DNA from: an uncultured Bacillota bacterium
GTDB taxonomy: Bacteria > Bacillota_A > Clostridia > Peptostreptococcales > Anaerovoracaceae
Assembly: GCA_946628525.1 (NCBI GenBank)
Contig: CAMOWO010000005.1
Span: 1-15,460, forward strand
Reading direction: 5' to 3'
Length of the DNA stretch: 15,460 nucleotides
The notes under the pieces are model-generated. The model had not been told where the DNA came from. It saw only the letters and a list, made by a program, of their open reading frames with translations, and did no database searches. Numbering within the stretch: the first letter of the stretch is position 1; each line of letters begins with the position of its first letter. Shown one piece after another: positions 1 through 7,261 of this stretch. The translations under genes were made by a program, and so were the position numbers.

Positions 1-153
1 GAGTGGTAATACCTTTTGTTTGTCTTTTCATTTGAAGGCTGCCTGCCGCGGCGGCAGCCCACTTCATTTGCAGAATACCGGCACGAGAGCCGGCTGCCGA
101 ACTGCGCACGCCGTAGCTGCGCTCGACGTAGCCCGCCACAGTCCGTCTCTGAT
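1..153. other. Intergenic tail after thiI with GC-rich inverted repeats
   Basis: There is no convincing gene here. A 7-bp inverted repeat pairs GGCTGCC (37-43) with GGCAGCC (53-59). A second copy of GGCTGCC lies at 92-98 and could pair with the same 53-59 arm instead. A 5-bp stem CCGGC/GCCGG spans 78-93. None is followed by a clear U-run on the minus strand, so I do not call a terminator for thiI. A minus-strand reading frame opens at 67 and again at 31 and runs off the window edge. It has no clear ribosome binding site, so a gene start there cannot be confirmed. Confidence 0.5.
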
Positions 154-1341
154 TTACTGCGGATAGATCGTGATGATCTCCTGTGAATCGACTGCTGCCT
201 GGATCAGGGCCTCGCAGTCCAGTTTGCTCTCTGAGTGCAGGATCTTCTCCAGTTTCGGCTTTGTGACAGGATGCTTTGGCAGGAATACGGTACAGCAGTC
301 TTCGTACGGCTGGATCGACGTCTCGAAAGTACCGATTTCCTGAGCTTTGTCCATGATGTCGACTTTATCCATGGCGATGAGCGGTCTCATGACCGGCATG
401 CTGACGGCTGCATCCGTTACGACGAGTGCTTCTGCCGTCTGGCTTGCCACCTGCCCCAGGTTCTCACCCGTGATGAGCATCCCGCAGCCCGTTTCTTTGG
501 CGAGGCGTTCTGCGATGCGCATCATGAAACGGCGCACGAGGATCGTGGTCTCTTCCTCCGGACAGTTCGTCACGATCTGCTCCTGGATCGGCAGCAGATT
601 GATGACGTGAAGCTTGAATCTGCCGCAGTAAGTCGCCACCTGAGAAGCCAGTTCCTCCACCTTCTCCTGCGCTCTCTGGCTTGTGTACGGATAGGAATGG
701 AAGTGGACCGCTTCGATGAGCATGCCACGCTTTGCCATCATCCACGTTGCTACCGGGGAATCGATCCCACCGCTCAGAAGCGTCATGCCTTTGCCGTTCG
801 TGCCGAGAGGCAGACCGCCGAATCCCGCGATCTTGTCCTGATAGATATACGACGTGTCTTTGCGCACATCCACGAAGAGCAGGCAGTCCGGATGATGAAC
901 GTCCACTTTGAGGACCTTGCATCCTTTGAGCACTGCAGCGCCGATGCGCCTTCCGATATCCGGCGACTTCACCGGGAACGTCTTGTCCGCACGCTTTGCT
1001 TCCACCTTAAACGTCTTCACACCGCGCTCTTCGATGGCCTCCAGCATGTACTCCACGGCAGCCTCTCCGATGGCTTCCATGGTGCTCTCGCATTCGATGG
1101 CCGGGCTGATGGATGCCACCCCGAAAACCTTTGAGATCTCTTTGATGATCGCCTGCTTGTCGAGATTGATATCCGCTCTTACGAAGATCAGCCCCTCATG
1201 CCTTTTGACGGACACGCCGTCGAACTTTCTCAGGAGCTTTTTGATCCTCTCCACCAGCATGCGCTCAAAGAATGGCTTGTTCATGCCCTTCAGCGCGACT
1301 TCACCGCATCTTACGATAAAAATATGTTCTGTTCTTTCCAT
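154..1341 (-). CDS. thiI: tRNA 4-thiouridine synthase ThiI (rhodanese-less form)
   Basis: This is the ATP-dependent sulfurtransferase that makes 4-thiouridine at position 8 of tRNA and can contribute sulfur to thiamine thiazole synthesis. The 395-residue protein has an N-terminal ferredoxin-like part, a THUMP RNA-binding domain at about 60-165, and a PP-loop adenylation motif SGGIDS at 190-195. A conserved Cys-Cys pair sits at 349-350 in the segment EDCCTVFLPKHP. It ends shortly after that and lacks the C-terminal rhodanese domain of the longer E. coli enzyme, as is usual in Bacillota. Start: ATG at 1341, preceded by AGGGGAT that overlaps the stop of the upstream desulfurase. The gap is 9 bases, so the two are almost certainly co-transcribed and translationally coupled. 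The desulfurase is the inferred sulfur donor. Confidence 0.95.
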   Translation of the reverse strand: MERTEHIFIVRCGEVALKGMNKPFFERMLVERIKKLLRKFDGVSVKRHEGLIFVRADINLDKQAIIKEISKVFGVASISPAIECESTMEAIGEAAVEYMLEAIEERGVKTFKVEAKRADKTFPVKSPDIGRRIGAAVLKGCKVLKVDVHHPDCLLFVDVRKDTSYIYQDKIAGFGGLPLGTNGKGMTLLSGGIDSPVATWMMAKRGMLIEAVHFHSYPYTSQRAQEKVEELASQVATYCGRFKLHVINLLPIQEQIVTNCPEEETTILVRRFMMRIAERLAKETGCGMLITGENLGQVASQTAEALVVTDAAVSMPVMRPLIAMDKVDIMDKAQEIGTFETSIQPYEDCCTVFLPKHPVTKPKLEKILHSESKLDCEALIQAAVDSQEIITIYPQ

Positions 1342-1350
1342 TGTGATCCC

Positions 1351-2511
1351 CTATCTGAAACTTCCTAACTTCCTGAATCTCTTCACCGCTGCAGCAACTT
1401 TTTCTATGACCTCGTCTGTCTCCTCAAGGGTGTTGAAACGTCCGAAGCTGAACCTCAGCGTCCCCTCGATGTCCTTCGGCGAAAGGCCCATGGCTTTGAG
1501 CACGTGGCTCTGCCCTTTCTTGTTTGAGGAGCACGCAGATCCTGTGGAAACATAGATCCCGTCCTGCTCCAAAGTATGCAGGAGCACCTCGCCTCTCGTC
1601 TTTTGGAATGTCACGTTCAGCACGGACGGACAGCAGTTTCCTGTTTTGTCTCCGACGACCTCGGGGCTGTTGATGACCACGTCCCCCAGGCTCGTGAAGC
1701 CGTCGATGAGCCGCTGCCTGATCTCTTTCATCTTCTCCGCATCGGCTCTCATCGATGATACGGACATCTCAGCCGCAAGGCCGAAGCCTGCGATGCCGGA
1801 AACGTTCTGGGTGCCTGACCGCATGCCGCTCTCCTGGCCACCGCCGAGAAGATACGGCTGCAGGTTGATGCCTTTTCTCACCCAAAGGGCGCCCGTGCCT
1901 TTCGGTCCGTGGATCTTATGGCCGCTGACGGTCACGAGATCCGCATCCTTTGGGAGAGAGAGTTTGCCGAAACTCTGGACGCAGTCCGTATGAAAGAGTC
2001 CCGGTGCTTTCTTTTCGTCCATCAGTGCCCTGACTTTATCGACAGGCATCACTGTCCCCGTCTCGTTGTTGACGTGCATCAGGCTTACGAGGATCGTCTT
2101 GTCGTTGATGGCTCCTGCCAGATGGTGCTCATCGAGTCTGCATCTGCTGTCTACGTCCACATAGATGACCTCGAAGCCGTCCTGTTCCAGCCTCTTGCAG
2201 CACTCCAGCACGGCGGGATGCTCCACGGCTGAAGTCACGATCCTGTTCCCGAGACGCTTGAGAGATCTCACTGCACCGAAGATGGCCATGTTGTCCGCCT
2301 CCGTCCCGCAGGATGTGAAATACACATCGCCATCGCCAAGGCCTAAGGCGTCCTTTACCTGCTTTCTCGCATTCTTGATGGCCTTCTCCGCATCGACCCC
2401 CGGCTGATAGAGGGCAGAAGGATTGCCGAAATCCTCTTCCATGTATTTCACCATGAGCTGGGTCACTTCATGGTACTGTTTCGTTGTTGCGCTGTTATCT
2501 AAATAAATCAT
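1351..2511 (-). CDS. Cysteine desulfurase (IscS/NifS family), partner of ThiI
   Basis: A PLP-dependent enzyme that converts cysteine to alanine and carries the sulfur as a persulfide. The 386-residue protein shows the N-terminal YLDNSATT motif, the PLP-contact segment TSCGTEADN (66-74), the Schiff-base lysine K199 in SGHKIHGPKGTG, and the catalytic Cys327 in STGSACSS. That flexible-loop pattern is typical of the IscS/NifS class I group rather than the SufS group. It lies 9 bases before thiI, and no iscU, iscA or iscR follows. The likely job is therefore sulfur supply for tRNA thiolation, like the NifZ-ThiI pair of Bacillus subtilis (established for that organism, inferred here). The ribosome binding site is only moderate (GGTGAG). 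The start lies 17 bases after the rny terminator, with no visible promoter between. Confidence 0.93.
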   Translation of the reverse strand: MIYLDNSATTKQYHEVTQLMVKYMEEDFGNPSALYQPGVDAEKAIKNARKQVKDALGLGDGDVYFTSCGTEADNMAIFGAVRSLKRLGNRIVTSAVEHPAVLECCKRLEQDGFEVIYVDVDSRCRLDEHHLAGAINDKTILVSLMHVNNETGTVMPVDKVRALMDEKKAPGLFHTDCVQSFGKLSLPKDADLVTVSGHKIHGPKGTGALWVRKGINLQPYLLGGGQESGMRSGTQNVSGIAGFGLAAEMSVSSMRADAEKMKEIRQRLIDGFTSLGDVVINSPEVVGDKTGNCCPSVLNVTFQKTRGEVLLHTLEQDGIYVSTGSACSSNKKGQSHVLKAMGLSPKDIEGTLRFSFGRFNTLEETDEVIEKVAAAVKRFRKLGSFR

Positions 2512-2528
2512 GTCTCACCGTTTGCCCG

Positions 2529-2559
2529 AAAAAAAGACGGATGGATCATCCGCCTTTTT
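2529..2559 (-). terminator. Intrinsic terminator of rny
   Basis: On the minus strand a stem CGGATG/CATCCG (2538-2552, loop ATC) is extended by an A-run before it and followed by a run of seven T (2529-2535). Because both sides carry A/T runs it could work in either direction. It begins 5 bases after the rny stop codon and ends just ahead of the next gene's ribosome binding site. Confidence 0.88.
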
Positions 2560-2564
2560 CATTC

Positions 2565-4106
2565 CTATTTCGCGTAGTCTATCGCTCTCGTTTCTCTGAC
2601 TACATTTACCTTGATCTGGCCCGGATACTCCAGTTCTGATTCGATCTTCTTGGAGATGTCTCTTGCCAGGAGAGCTATGCCGTCATCGGATACTTCATCC
2701 GGCTTAGCGATGATCCTGATCTCTCTGCCGGCCTGGATCGCATATGACTTGTCGACGCCCTTCGTCGTATTGGCGATCTCTTCGAGTTTCTGAAGTCTCT
2801 TGACGTAGGATTCGAGGGTCTCTCTTCTCGCTCCCGGTCTTGCTGCGCTGAGTGCATCCGCTGCTGCGATGAGCACGGCTTCAACGGACTTCGGCTCGTA
2901 ATCGCCGTGATGAGCTGCCATACCATTGATGACATTCTCGTGTTCTTTGTACTTCTTGAGAACTTCGATACCGATGTCGACGTGCGTACCCTCTTTCTCG
3001 TGGTCGAGGGCCTTACCGATATCGTGGAGCAGACCTGCACGCTTTGCGAGTGTAACGTCCAGTCCCAACTCGCCTGCCATGAGGCCTGCCAGATGGGATA
3101 CCTCGATGGAGTGCTTGAGCACGTTCTGCCCGTATGAAGTTCTGTACTTGAGTCGTCCCAGAAGTTTCACCAGTTCAGGATGCAGATTGTGGATACCGAC
3201 TTCGTACGTCGCCTGTTCTCCTGCGTCCTTAATGATGGCGTTTACTTCCTTCTCGGACTTCTCTACCATCTCCTCGATCCTGCCCGGATGGATCCTTCCA
3301 TCCACGATCAGTTTCTCGAGTGAGAGCCTTGCGATTTCTCTTCTTACAGGATCGAATCCCGAAAGGATCACCGCTTCAGGTGTATCATCTATGATAAGGT
3401 CGATACCTGTGAGTGTCTCGATTGCCCTGATATTTCGTCCTTCACGGCCGATGATCCTGCCCTTCATCTCATCGTTCGGAAGCGGTACTACAGAAACGGT
3501 GGACTCTGCCACGTGATCTGCTGCACATCTCTGGATGGCTCCCGTGATGATTTCTTTGGCTTTCTTGTCGGCGTCTTCTTTTGCCTTCGATTCGATTTCT
3601 TTGTAGAGAGCTGCTGCATCTCCTCTCGCTTCTCTCTCTACCTTCTCCAGGATGATCTCTCTTGCCTGCTCCACAGTGTAACCGGAGATCTTCTCCAGTT
3701 CTTCCAGCTGCTTCTTGACAAGCTTCTCCATCTCCTGCTGCTTCTTCGTTATGCTTCTGTCTTTATTTGATATGCTTTCTTCTTTCTTCTCAATATTTTC
3801 AAGTTTTTTATCTATAGCTTCTTCCTTCTGAACCAGTCGGCGTTCAGATTTGGAAATTTCATTTCTTCTTTCTCTGATCTCTTTCTCGAGATTGCTTCTC
3901 TGTTCATGAGCTTCTTCCTTCGCGGCGAGCACCATTTCTTTTCTCAGGGTCTCCGCTCTGTCTTCTGCTTCGAGTATGAGGTTCTTCGCCCTCATTTCTG
4001 CATTTCCAACGGTCTTTTCACCTATGGATTTACGCAGTATATATCCAACCAGCAGTCCTATGCCAAGGGCTACCAGTCCCACTATAACTATCAGTACTGA
4101 TTGCAT
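2565..4106 (-). CDS. rny: Ribonuclease Y
   Basis: A membrane-anchored endoribonuclease that starts bulk mRNA decay and cuts riboswitch and operon transcripts in Gram-positive bacteria. The 513-residue length is normal for the family (about 520). Visible domains, in order: an N-terminal membrane helix at about 3-24; a long, highly charged coiled coil at about 30-190, rich in Glu, Lys and Arg; a KH RNA-binding domain with the [12 protein letters not shown] loop at 216-227; and an HD phosphohydrolase domain with His332 and the metal-binding H361-D362 pair in [10 protein letters not shown]-terminal tail follows. Start: ATG at 4106, with AAGGAGGAA eight bases upstream. It has its own consensus promoter and its own terminator, so it is mainly a single-gene unit. 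Confidence 0.97.
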   Translation of the reverse strand: MQSVLIVIVGLVALGIGLLVGYILRKSIGEKTVGNAEMRAKNLILEAEDRAETLRKEMVLAAKEEAHEQRSNLEKEIRERRNEISKSERRLVQKEEAIDKKLENIEKKEESISNKDRSITKKQQEMEKLVKKQLEELEKISGYTVEQAREIILEKVEREARGDAAALYKEIESKAKEDADKKAKEIITGAIQRCAADHVAESTVSVVPLPNDEMKGRIIGREGRNIRAIETLTGIDLIIDDTPEAVILSGFDPVRREIARLSLEKLIVDGRIHPGRIEEMVEKSEKEVNAIIKDAGEQATYEVGIHNLHPELVKLLGRLKYRTSYGQNVLKHSIEVSHLAGLMAGELGLDVTLAKRAGLLHDIGKALDHEKEGTHVDIGIEVLKKYKEHENVINGMAAHHGDYEPKSVEAVLIAAADALSAARPGARRETLESYVKRLQKLEEIANTTKGVDKSYAIQAGREIRIIAKPDEVSDDGIALLARDISKKIESELEYPGQIKVNVVRETRAIDYAK

Positions 4107-4224
4107 ATACTGTCTTCCTCCTTAAAAAATATTTAGTTTTCAAATTACAACTATATTTAAATTTTTACTTGCAAATATCAATAAGCAAAATCCGCATATT
4201 TTTTCGCAAAAAAGCATACACGTT
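4107..4224 (-). other. AT-rich 5' leader of rny
   Basis: About 110 bases lie between the predicted transcription start near 4218 and the rny start codon. The stretch is strongly AT-rich with several A and T runs. I see no stable hairpin or known riboswitch fold. It ends in the strong Shine-Dalgarno sequence AAGGAGGAA (4115-4123). Confidence 0.5.
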
Positions 4225-4253
4225 ATTATATGATTTTTGTGTGATATCGTCAA
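4225..4253 (-). promoter_or_regulatory. Sigma-A promoter of rny
   Basis: On the minus strand the -35 element TTGACG (4248-4253) and a perfect -10 element TATAAT (4225-4230) are separated by exactly 17 bases. It lies between the minD terminator and rny. Confidence 0.9.
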
Positions 4254-4286
4254 GAGCACCTTACAGAAACACCCATTCACGAGCAT

Positions 4287-4317
4287 AAAAAAGAAAAGCC
4301 GGATCTAGACCCGGCTT
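4287..4317 (-). terminator. Intrinsic terminator overlapping the end of minD
   Basis: On the minus strand a 7-bp stem AAGCCGG/CCGGCTT (4296-4317) with an 8-base loop is followed by TTTTCTTTTTT (4287-4297). The 5' arm is built from the last codons of minD, and the minD stop codon TAG (4305-4307) lies in the loop. Confidence 0.9.
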
Positions 4318-5033
4318 GATACTATTCTGTATACGATTTCTTTGAAATTCTTCTCGATATATGTCCCGCTCTTGCAAACGATCGGGATGCCTTTATTCGT
4401 TGAAATATGGATGTTGTCGTCGTCCTGTATGATACCGACGAGCTTGCCCTGGAGCATCTCGGAGATGTCTGCAAGGGACGGCACCATGTGTGCCCTCATG
4501 AGATCCACGCGCACCTTATTGACGACGATCCTGATATCCGTGAGACCTTTGTCCATCATGTAGCGCTCGGTGACATCGGCGTCTCTGAGAGAGGCCACTT
4601 CCGGCTCTGTCACCAGCACGGCCTTATCCGCCGGCGCGATGGCGACATCGAACAGGTCATTGATCCCTGCCGGACAGTCGATGATGATGAAATCAAAGCT
4701 GCCGCTCAGCTTATCGCAAAGTATCTCCATGTGGAGCGGTGTGATATCTCTGTCGTCCCTTCTCGGCGACGCTGCCATAAAATACAGGTTCTCGAAACCA
4801 TCGACCTTGATCATGGCCTTCTTGATCCTGCATATGCCCGACATGACATCCATGATATTATAAACGACCCTGTTCTCCATCCCGAGATAGAGGTCCATGT
4901 TCCTCAGACCCATATCCAGATCGATGAGCATGACTCTCGCGCCCCTTGACGCAAGAAACGCACCCATATTCACGGAAAACATCGTCTTGCCGGTGCCGCC
5001 TTTTCCTGAAGATACTAAAATAACCTGACTCAT
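4305..5033 (-). CDS. minD: MinD-type septum-site ATPase, short form lacking the C-terminal membrane tail
   Basis: A ParA/MinD-family deviant-Walker ATPase; MinD normally recruits the division inhibitor MinC to the membrane at the poles. The 242 residues show the deviant Walker A motif GKGGTGKT at 10-17, the MinD-specific switch segment DLDMGLRNMD (38-47, with GLRN rather than the GLAN of FlhG), and the Walker B region IIIDCPAGI (116-124). The conserved EVASLRD segment also fits MinD. The usual family length is about 265-270. This protein stops at the last core helix (FKEIVYRIVSSRV), so the short amphipathic membrane-targeting helix is missing. No minC or minE lies next to it. Start: ATG at 5033 behind AGGGGAAG. 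The gene upstream is radC, 100 bases away. It could act as another ParA-like regulator. Confidence 0.85.
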   Translation of the reverse strand: MSQVILVSSGKGGTGKTMFSVNMGAFLASRGARVMLIDLDMGLRNMDLYLGMENRVVYNIMDVMSGICRIKKAMIKVDGFENLYFMAASPRRDDRDITPLHMEILCDKLSGSFDFIIIDCPAGINDLFDVAIAPADKAVLVTEPEVASLRDADVTERYMMDKGLTDIRIVVNKVRVDLMRAHMVPSLADISEMLQGKLVGIIQDDDNIHISTNKGIPIVCKSGTYIEKNFKEIVYRIVSSRV

Positions 5034-5062
5034 TACTACTTCCCCTGATACAAACTTTTACA

Positions 5063-5096
5063 AATATAGTTTGCCTACATTCAGGTTAAAAGTCAA
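5063..5096 (-). promoter_or_regulatory. Possible weak promoter of minD
   Basis: In the AT-rich gap after radC there is a -10-like TATATT (5063-5068) on the minus strand. The best -35 match, TTGACT (5091-5096), is 22 bases away, which is too far for normal sigma-A spacing. A poorer -35 lies closer. minD may instead be read through from radC, since I see no terminator in the gap. Confidence 0.3.
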
Positions 5097-5133
5097 GTGA
5101 CAACTTTAAATAATCTTTAAGGTGCCCGTGTCC

Positions 5134-5820
5134 TCAATTCTCCTGCATGAGTCCCTCTGACTTCAAACTGACGTATCTGCCGTCCCCGATAATCAGATGA
5201 TCGATCACGTGGATCCCCAGAAGTTCCCCCACTTCCATGAGCCTTCTCGTTGTCTCGATGTCATCTCCGCTAGGCGTAGGATCCCCGGAAGGATGGTTAT
5301 GCACAAGTATGATCGAACCCGCACAGCGCCTCACCGCCTGCGCAAAAACCTCCCTCGGGTGGCTGATGCTGGAACTGATATCTCCAATGGAAATGGTCAC
5401 CTCTTCGATGATCTCCCCTTTGGAATTCAGCAGGACACCCAAAAAATGCTCTTTCATCAGGTGCCTCATGCGCTCCATAAAAAGGTCTTCCACGTCTTCG
5501 GCACAGGTGATCTTTCGCTTCGCACGCACCGGTTCTGCTCCGATCCGCCGTCCCAGTTCGACAGCCGCAAGAAGGGAGCACGCCTTCGCCTGCCCGATCC
5601 CTTCGATCTCCATGAGTTCCTCCGGGGTGCATCCCGCCAGGAACCTCAGGCCTCCCTTGTCGTCCGACAAAATGTCCATGGCCACTTCCACCGCGGACTT
5701 CTGATCCGTTCCGCTGCCTATGATCACGGCCATGATCTCGGCAGTGCTCAAAGCTTCCCTGCCGCTCTTCAATAGTTTTTCCCGCGGCCTCTCTGAGACC
5801 GCCATCTCCGTTATCCTCAT
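5134..5820 (-). CDS. radC: RadC family JAMM/MPN+ protein
   Basis: RadC (DUF2466/YicR) is a widespread protein once linked to DNA repair; its biochemical role is still unsettled. The 228-residue form shows an N-terminal UPF0758-type region, a helix-hairpin-helix-like segment at about 65-95 (EIEGIGQAKA), and a C-terminal JAMM metal-binding motif with His174 and His176 in HNHPSGD and Asp187. The reading frame extends up to an ATG at 5901, but that codon lies inside the promoter. The start is therefore ATG 5820, with GAAAGGAG seven bases upstream. In many Firmicutes radC lies directly before mreB, mreC, mreD, minC and minD; here only minD follows. Confidence 0.93.
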   Translation of the reverse strand: MRITEMAVSERPREKLLKSGREALSTAEIMAVIIGSGTDQKSAVEVAMDILSDDKGGLRFLAGCTPEELMEIEGIGQAKACSLLAAVELGRRIGAEPVRAKRKITCAEDVEDLFMERMRHLMKEHFLGVLLNSKGEIIEEVTISIGDISSSISHPREVFAQAVRRCAGSIILVHNHPSGDPTPSGDDIETTRRLMEVGELLGIHVIDHLIIGDGRYVSLKSEGLMQEN

Positions 5821-5837
5821 TCCCAATCTCCTTTCAT
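5817..5837 (-). promoter_or_regulatory. Possible six-codon leader ORF overlapping the radC start
   Basis: On the minus strand an ATG at 5837 opens a frame of six codons (MKGDWE) that stops with TGA sharing bases with the radC ATG in an ATGA overlap. A purine-rich GGAGGGGGAG lies upstream. The radC Shine-Dalgarno sequence is inside this small frame. Coincidence is quite possible. Confidence 0.25.
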
Positions 5838-5891
5838 GATGCTTCGTGCTCCCCCTCCAAAGTATGCCCGTCGTCTCCTTATTGTTGGTAT

Positions 5892-5920
5892 ATTTTACCA
5901 TTTCTTGTAGGGGCTGTCAA
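5892..5920 (-). promoter_or_regulatory. Sigma-A promoter of radC
   Basis: On the minus strand a perfect -35 TTGACA (5915-5920) and a -10 TAAAAT (5892-5897) are 17 bases apart. The predicted start near 5885 leaves a leader of about 65 bases. This placement rules out the upstream in-frame ATG at 5901 as the radC start. Confidence 0.88.
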
Positions 5921-6000
5921 TCATTTCCATTTACTCGGCGTGTTCGGGTCTTCCGGCAGCACGTGCTCCGAGGACTGCCCCCTGAAATCAGTGACATTTT

Positions 6001-6024
6001 AAAAGACTGCACCTCGCGGTGCAG
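6001..6024 (-). terminator. Intrinsic terminator after cmk
   Basis: On the minus strand a 7-bp stem CTGCACC/GGTGCAG (6007-6024) is closed by a GCGA tetraloop of the GNRA type and followed by TCTTTT. It lies about 48 bases after the cmk stop codon. Confidence 0.8.
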
Positions 6025-6071
6025 CCCCTGATTTCTTGATTCTCTATTTCTATTCACACTCCGGCATGCGC

Positions 6072-6722
6072 CTACTTGACCATGTCGAGCACTGCCGCCA
6101 CCACTTCATCGATACTCATTCCGGTGGTGTCCAGCTCCACCGCATCATCTGCCTTGCAGAGCGGGTTCAGTTTCCTCGTCATATCGTTGTGGTCTCTTTG
6201 CTTGATGTCCTCCAGGATCTGAGCATACTCCACGTTTTCGCCCTTCTCGACGAGTTCTTTGTACCTTCTGTCTGCTCTTTCTTCTGCGGACGCTGTGAGG
6301 TAGATCTTGTACTCCGCATCTTTGAGGACGTTCGTGCCGATATCCCGGCCATCCATGATGATGCTCTTTCTCGTACCCATGGCTCTCTGGATGTCCACCA
6401 ACTTGCTGCGGACGGGAGCCTTCGCGGATACTTTGGATGCCATCATGGAGATCTCCGGTGTCCTGATCACGTCATTCACATTCTCCCCGTCGAGAAGGAT
6501 GTTGCCCTGCACGAAATCGATATCCGTGTCCGCCAGAAGCGCGTCCAGGGCCTCCGCATCTTCAGGGTCGACCCCTGTCTTGCTCACCTTGTATCCGACG
6601 GCACGGTACATCGCGCCTGTATCTATGTAGTCGATCCCCAGCTTCGCCGCCACTGCTTTGGCGATGGTGCTTTTGCCTGCACCGCTGGGACCATCGATCG
6701 CTATTCTGAATATGTCTTTCAT
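6072..6722 (-). CDS. cmk: Cytidylate kinase
   Basis: Phosphorylates CMP and dCMP to the diphosphates with ATP, in pyrimidine nucleotide recycling. The 216-residue protein has the P-loop GPSGAGKST at 11-19, the YIDTGAMYRA segment at 32-41 that follows it in this family, and a nucleotide-binding segment IIMDGRDIGTNV. Length matches the family (about 220). The frame opens further upstream at 6776 inside nrdR. The chosen start, ATG 6722, is preceded by AGGGGAAC and lies 13 bases after the nrdR stop, so the two form one operon. In many Clostridia cmk is followed by ispH and rpsA, but here a terminator follows. Pairing with nrdR puts a deoxynucleotide-control gene beside a nucleotide kinase. Confidence 0.95.
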   Translation of the reverse strand: MKDIFRIAIDGPSGAGKSTIAKAVAAKLGIDYIDTGAMYRAVGYKVSKTGVDPEDAEALDALLADTDIDFVQGNILLDGENVNDVIRTPEISMMASKVSAKAPVRSKLVDIQRAMGTRKSIIMDGRDIGTNVLKDAEYKIYLTASAEERADRRYKELVEKGENVEYAQILEDIKQRDHNDMTRKLNPLCKADDAVELDTTGMSIDEVVAAVLDMVK

Positions 6723-6735
6723 TTCGTTCCCCTGC

Positions 6736-7194
6736 CTAGTTCTTGTTCGTGAGAAGTTTCTCCACCTCTGCAACAAAAGTATTCACGTCTGTAAACTGCC
6801 TGTACACGCTTGCAAAACGAACGTATGCTACCTCGTCGAGATCTCTGAGCCTCTCCATCACCAGTTCCCCGATGAATGTGCTGTCCACTTCCTTCTCCAT
6901 CATATTGTTGAGACCGCGCTCGATCTCATCAACGATCTTCTCCATTTCAGCGAAAGGAACCGGTCGTTTCTCGCATGCTCTGATGATACCGTTCAGGAGC
7001 TTGTTCCTGTCAAAGGCCTCCCTTCTGCCATCCTTCTTGATGACCATGAGTATCATCTCTTCGACCTTCTCATATGTGGTAAAACGCTTGCCGCAGGACT
7101 CGCATTCGCGCCGTCTCCTTATGGCGTGTCCGTCTTCAGTATGTCTGGAATCGATTACTTTGCTGTCCTCATTCTCGCAATATGGGCACTTCAT
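6736..7194 (-). CDS. nrdR: Transcriptional repressor NrdR
   Basis: NrdR senses ATP/dATP and represses ribonucleotide reductase genes by binding paired NrdR boxes. The 152-residue length is normal. The N-terminal zinc ribbon has Cys3, Cys6, Cys31 and Cys34. An ATP-cone domain follows at about 49-139, beginning at [16 protein letters not shown]. Start: ATG 7194, with AAGGAGG nine bases upstream. No ribonucleotide reductase gene lies in the window, so its targets must be elsewhere. An NrdR-box-like palindrome in its own promoter suggests autoregulation. cmk follows in the same operon. Confidence 0.97.
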   Translation of the reverse strand: MKCPYCENEDSKVIDSRHTEDGHAIRRRRECESCGKRFTTYEKVEEMILMVIKKDGRREAFDRNKLLNGIIRACEKRPVPFAEMEKIVDEIERGLNNMMEKEVDSTFIGELVMERLRDLDEVAYVRFASVYRQFTDVNTFVAEVEKLLTNKN

Positions 7195-7232
7195 TTCTTC
7201 TTCCTCCTTAAACTCAGGGTCCTTAGGAGTTT

Positions 7233-7261
7233 ATTCTACTATATGTAGTGGGTTTTGTCCA
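7233..7261 (-). promoter_or_regulatory. Sigma-A promoter of nrdR-cmk
   Basis: On the minus strand the -35 TGGACA (7256-7261) and -10 TAGAAT (7233-7238) are 17 bases apart, each one base off consensus. The predicted leader is short and contains the inverted repeat AAACTC/GAGTTT (7210-7232), just before the Shine-Dalgarno sequence. Confidence 0.75.
7236..7251 (-). promoter_or_regulatory. Candidate NrdR box in the nrdR promoter
   Basis: The minus-strand 16-mer CCACTACATATAGTAG matches the published NrdR-box pattern acaCwAtATaTwGtgt at 12 of 16 positions, including the central ATAT and the C/G pair around it. It lies in the spacer and touches the -10 element, where bound repressor would block RNA polymerase. 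NrdR boxes usually come in pairs; I see no good second copy nearby. Confidence 0.45.

Noticed and set aside
1..67. Minus-strand frame starting at 67 or 31 (MKRQTKGITT) and leaving the window.
   Set aside because: There is no clear ribosome binding site at either ATG, and too few codons are present to judge. It may be the start of a real gene, but I cannot support it.
235..1134. Long plus-strand frame of 299 codons opposite thiI.
   Set aside because: It is a shadow of thiI, with His/Arg/Cys-rich composition, no ribosome binding site and no recognisable domain.
4140..4304. After the minD stop codon the same frame stays open for 54 codons to a TGA at 4140.
   Set aside because: The stretch contains the terminator, the rny promoter and an AT-rich leader. 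The translation is Phe/Cys/Ile-rich and does not resemble the MinD membrane helix. Stop-codon read-through is not supported.
5821..5901. Upstream ATG at 5901 as the radC start, adding 27 residues.
   Set aside because: It lies upstream of the predicted transcription start and overlaps the promoter. The extra residues are not family-like, and ATG 5820 has a strong ribosome binding site.
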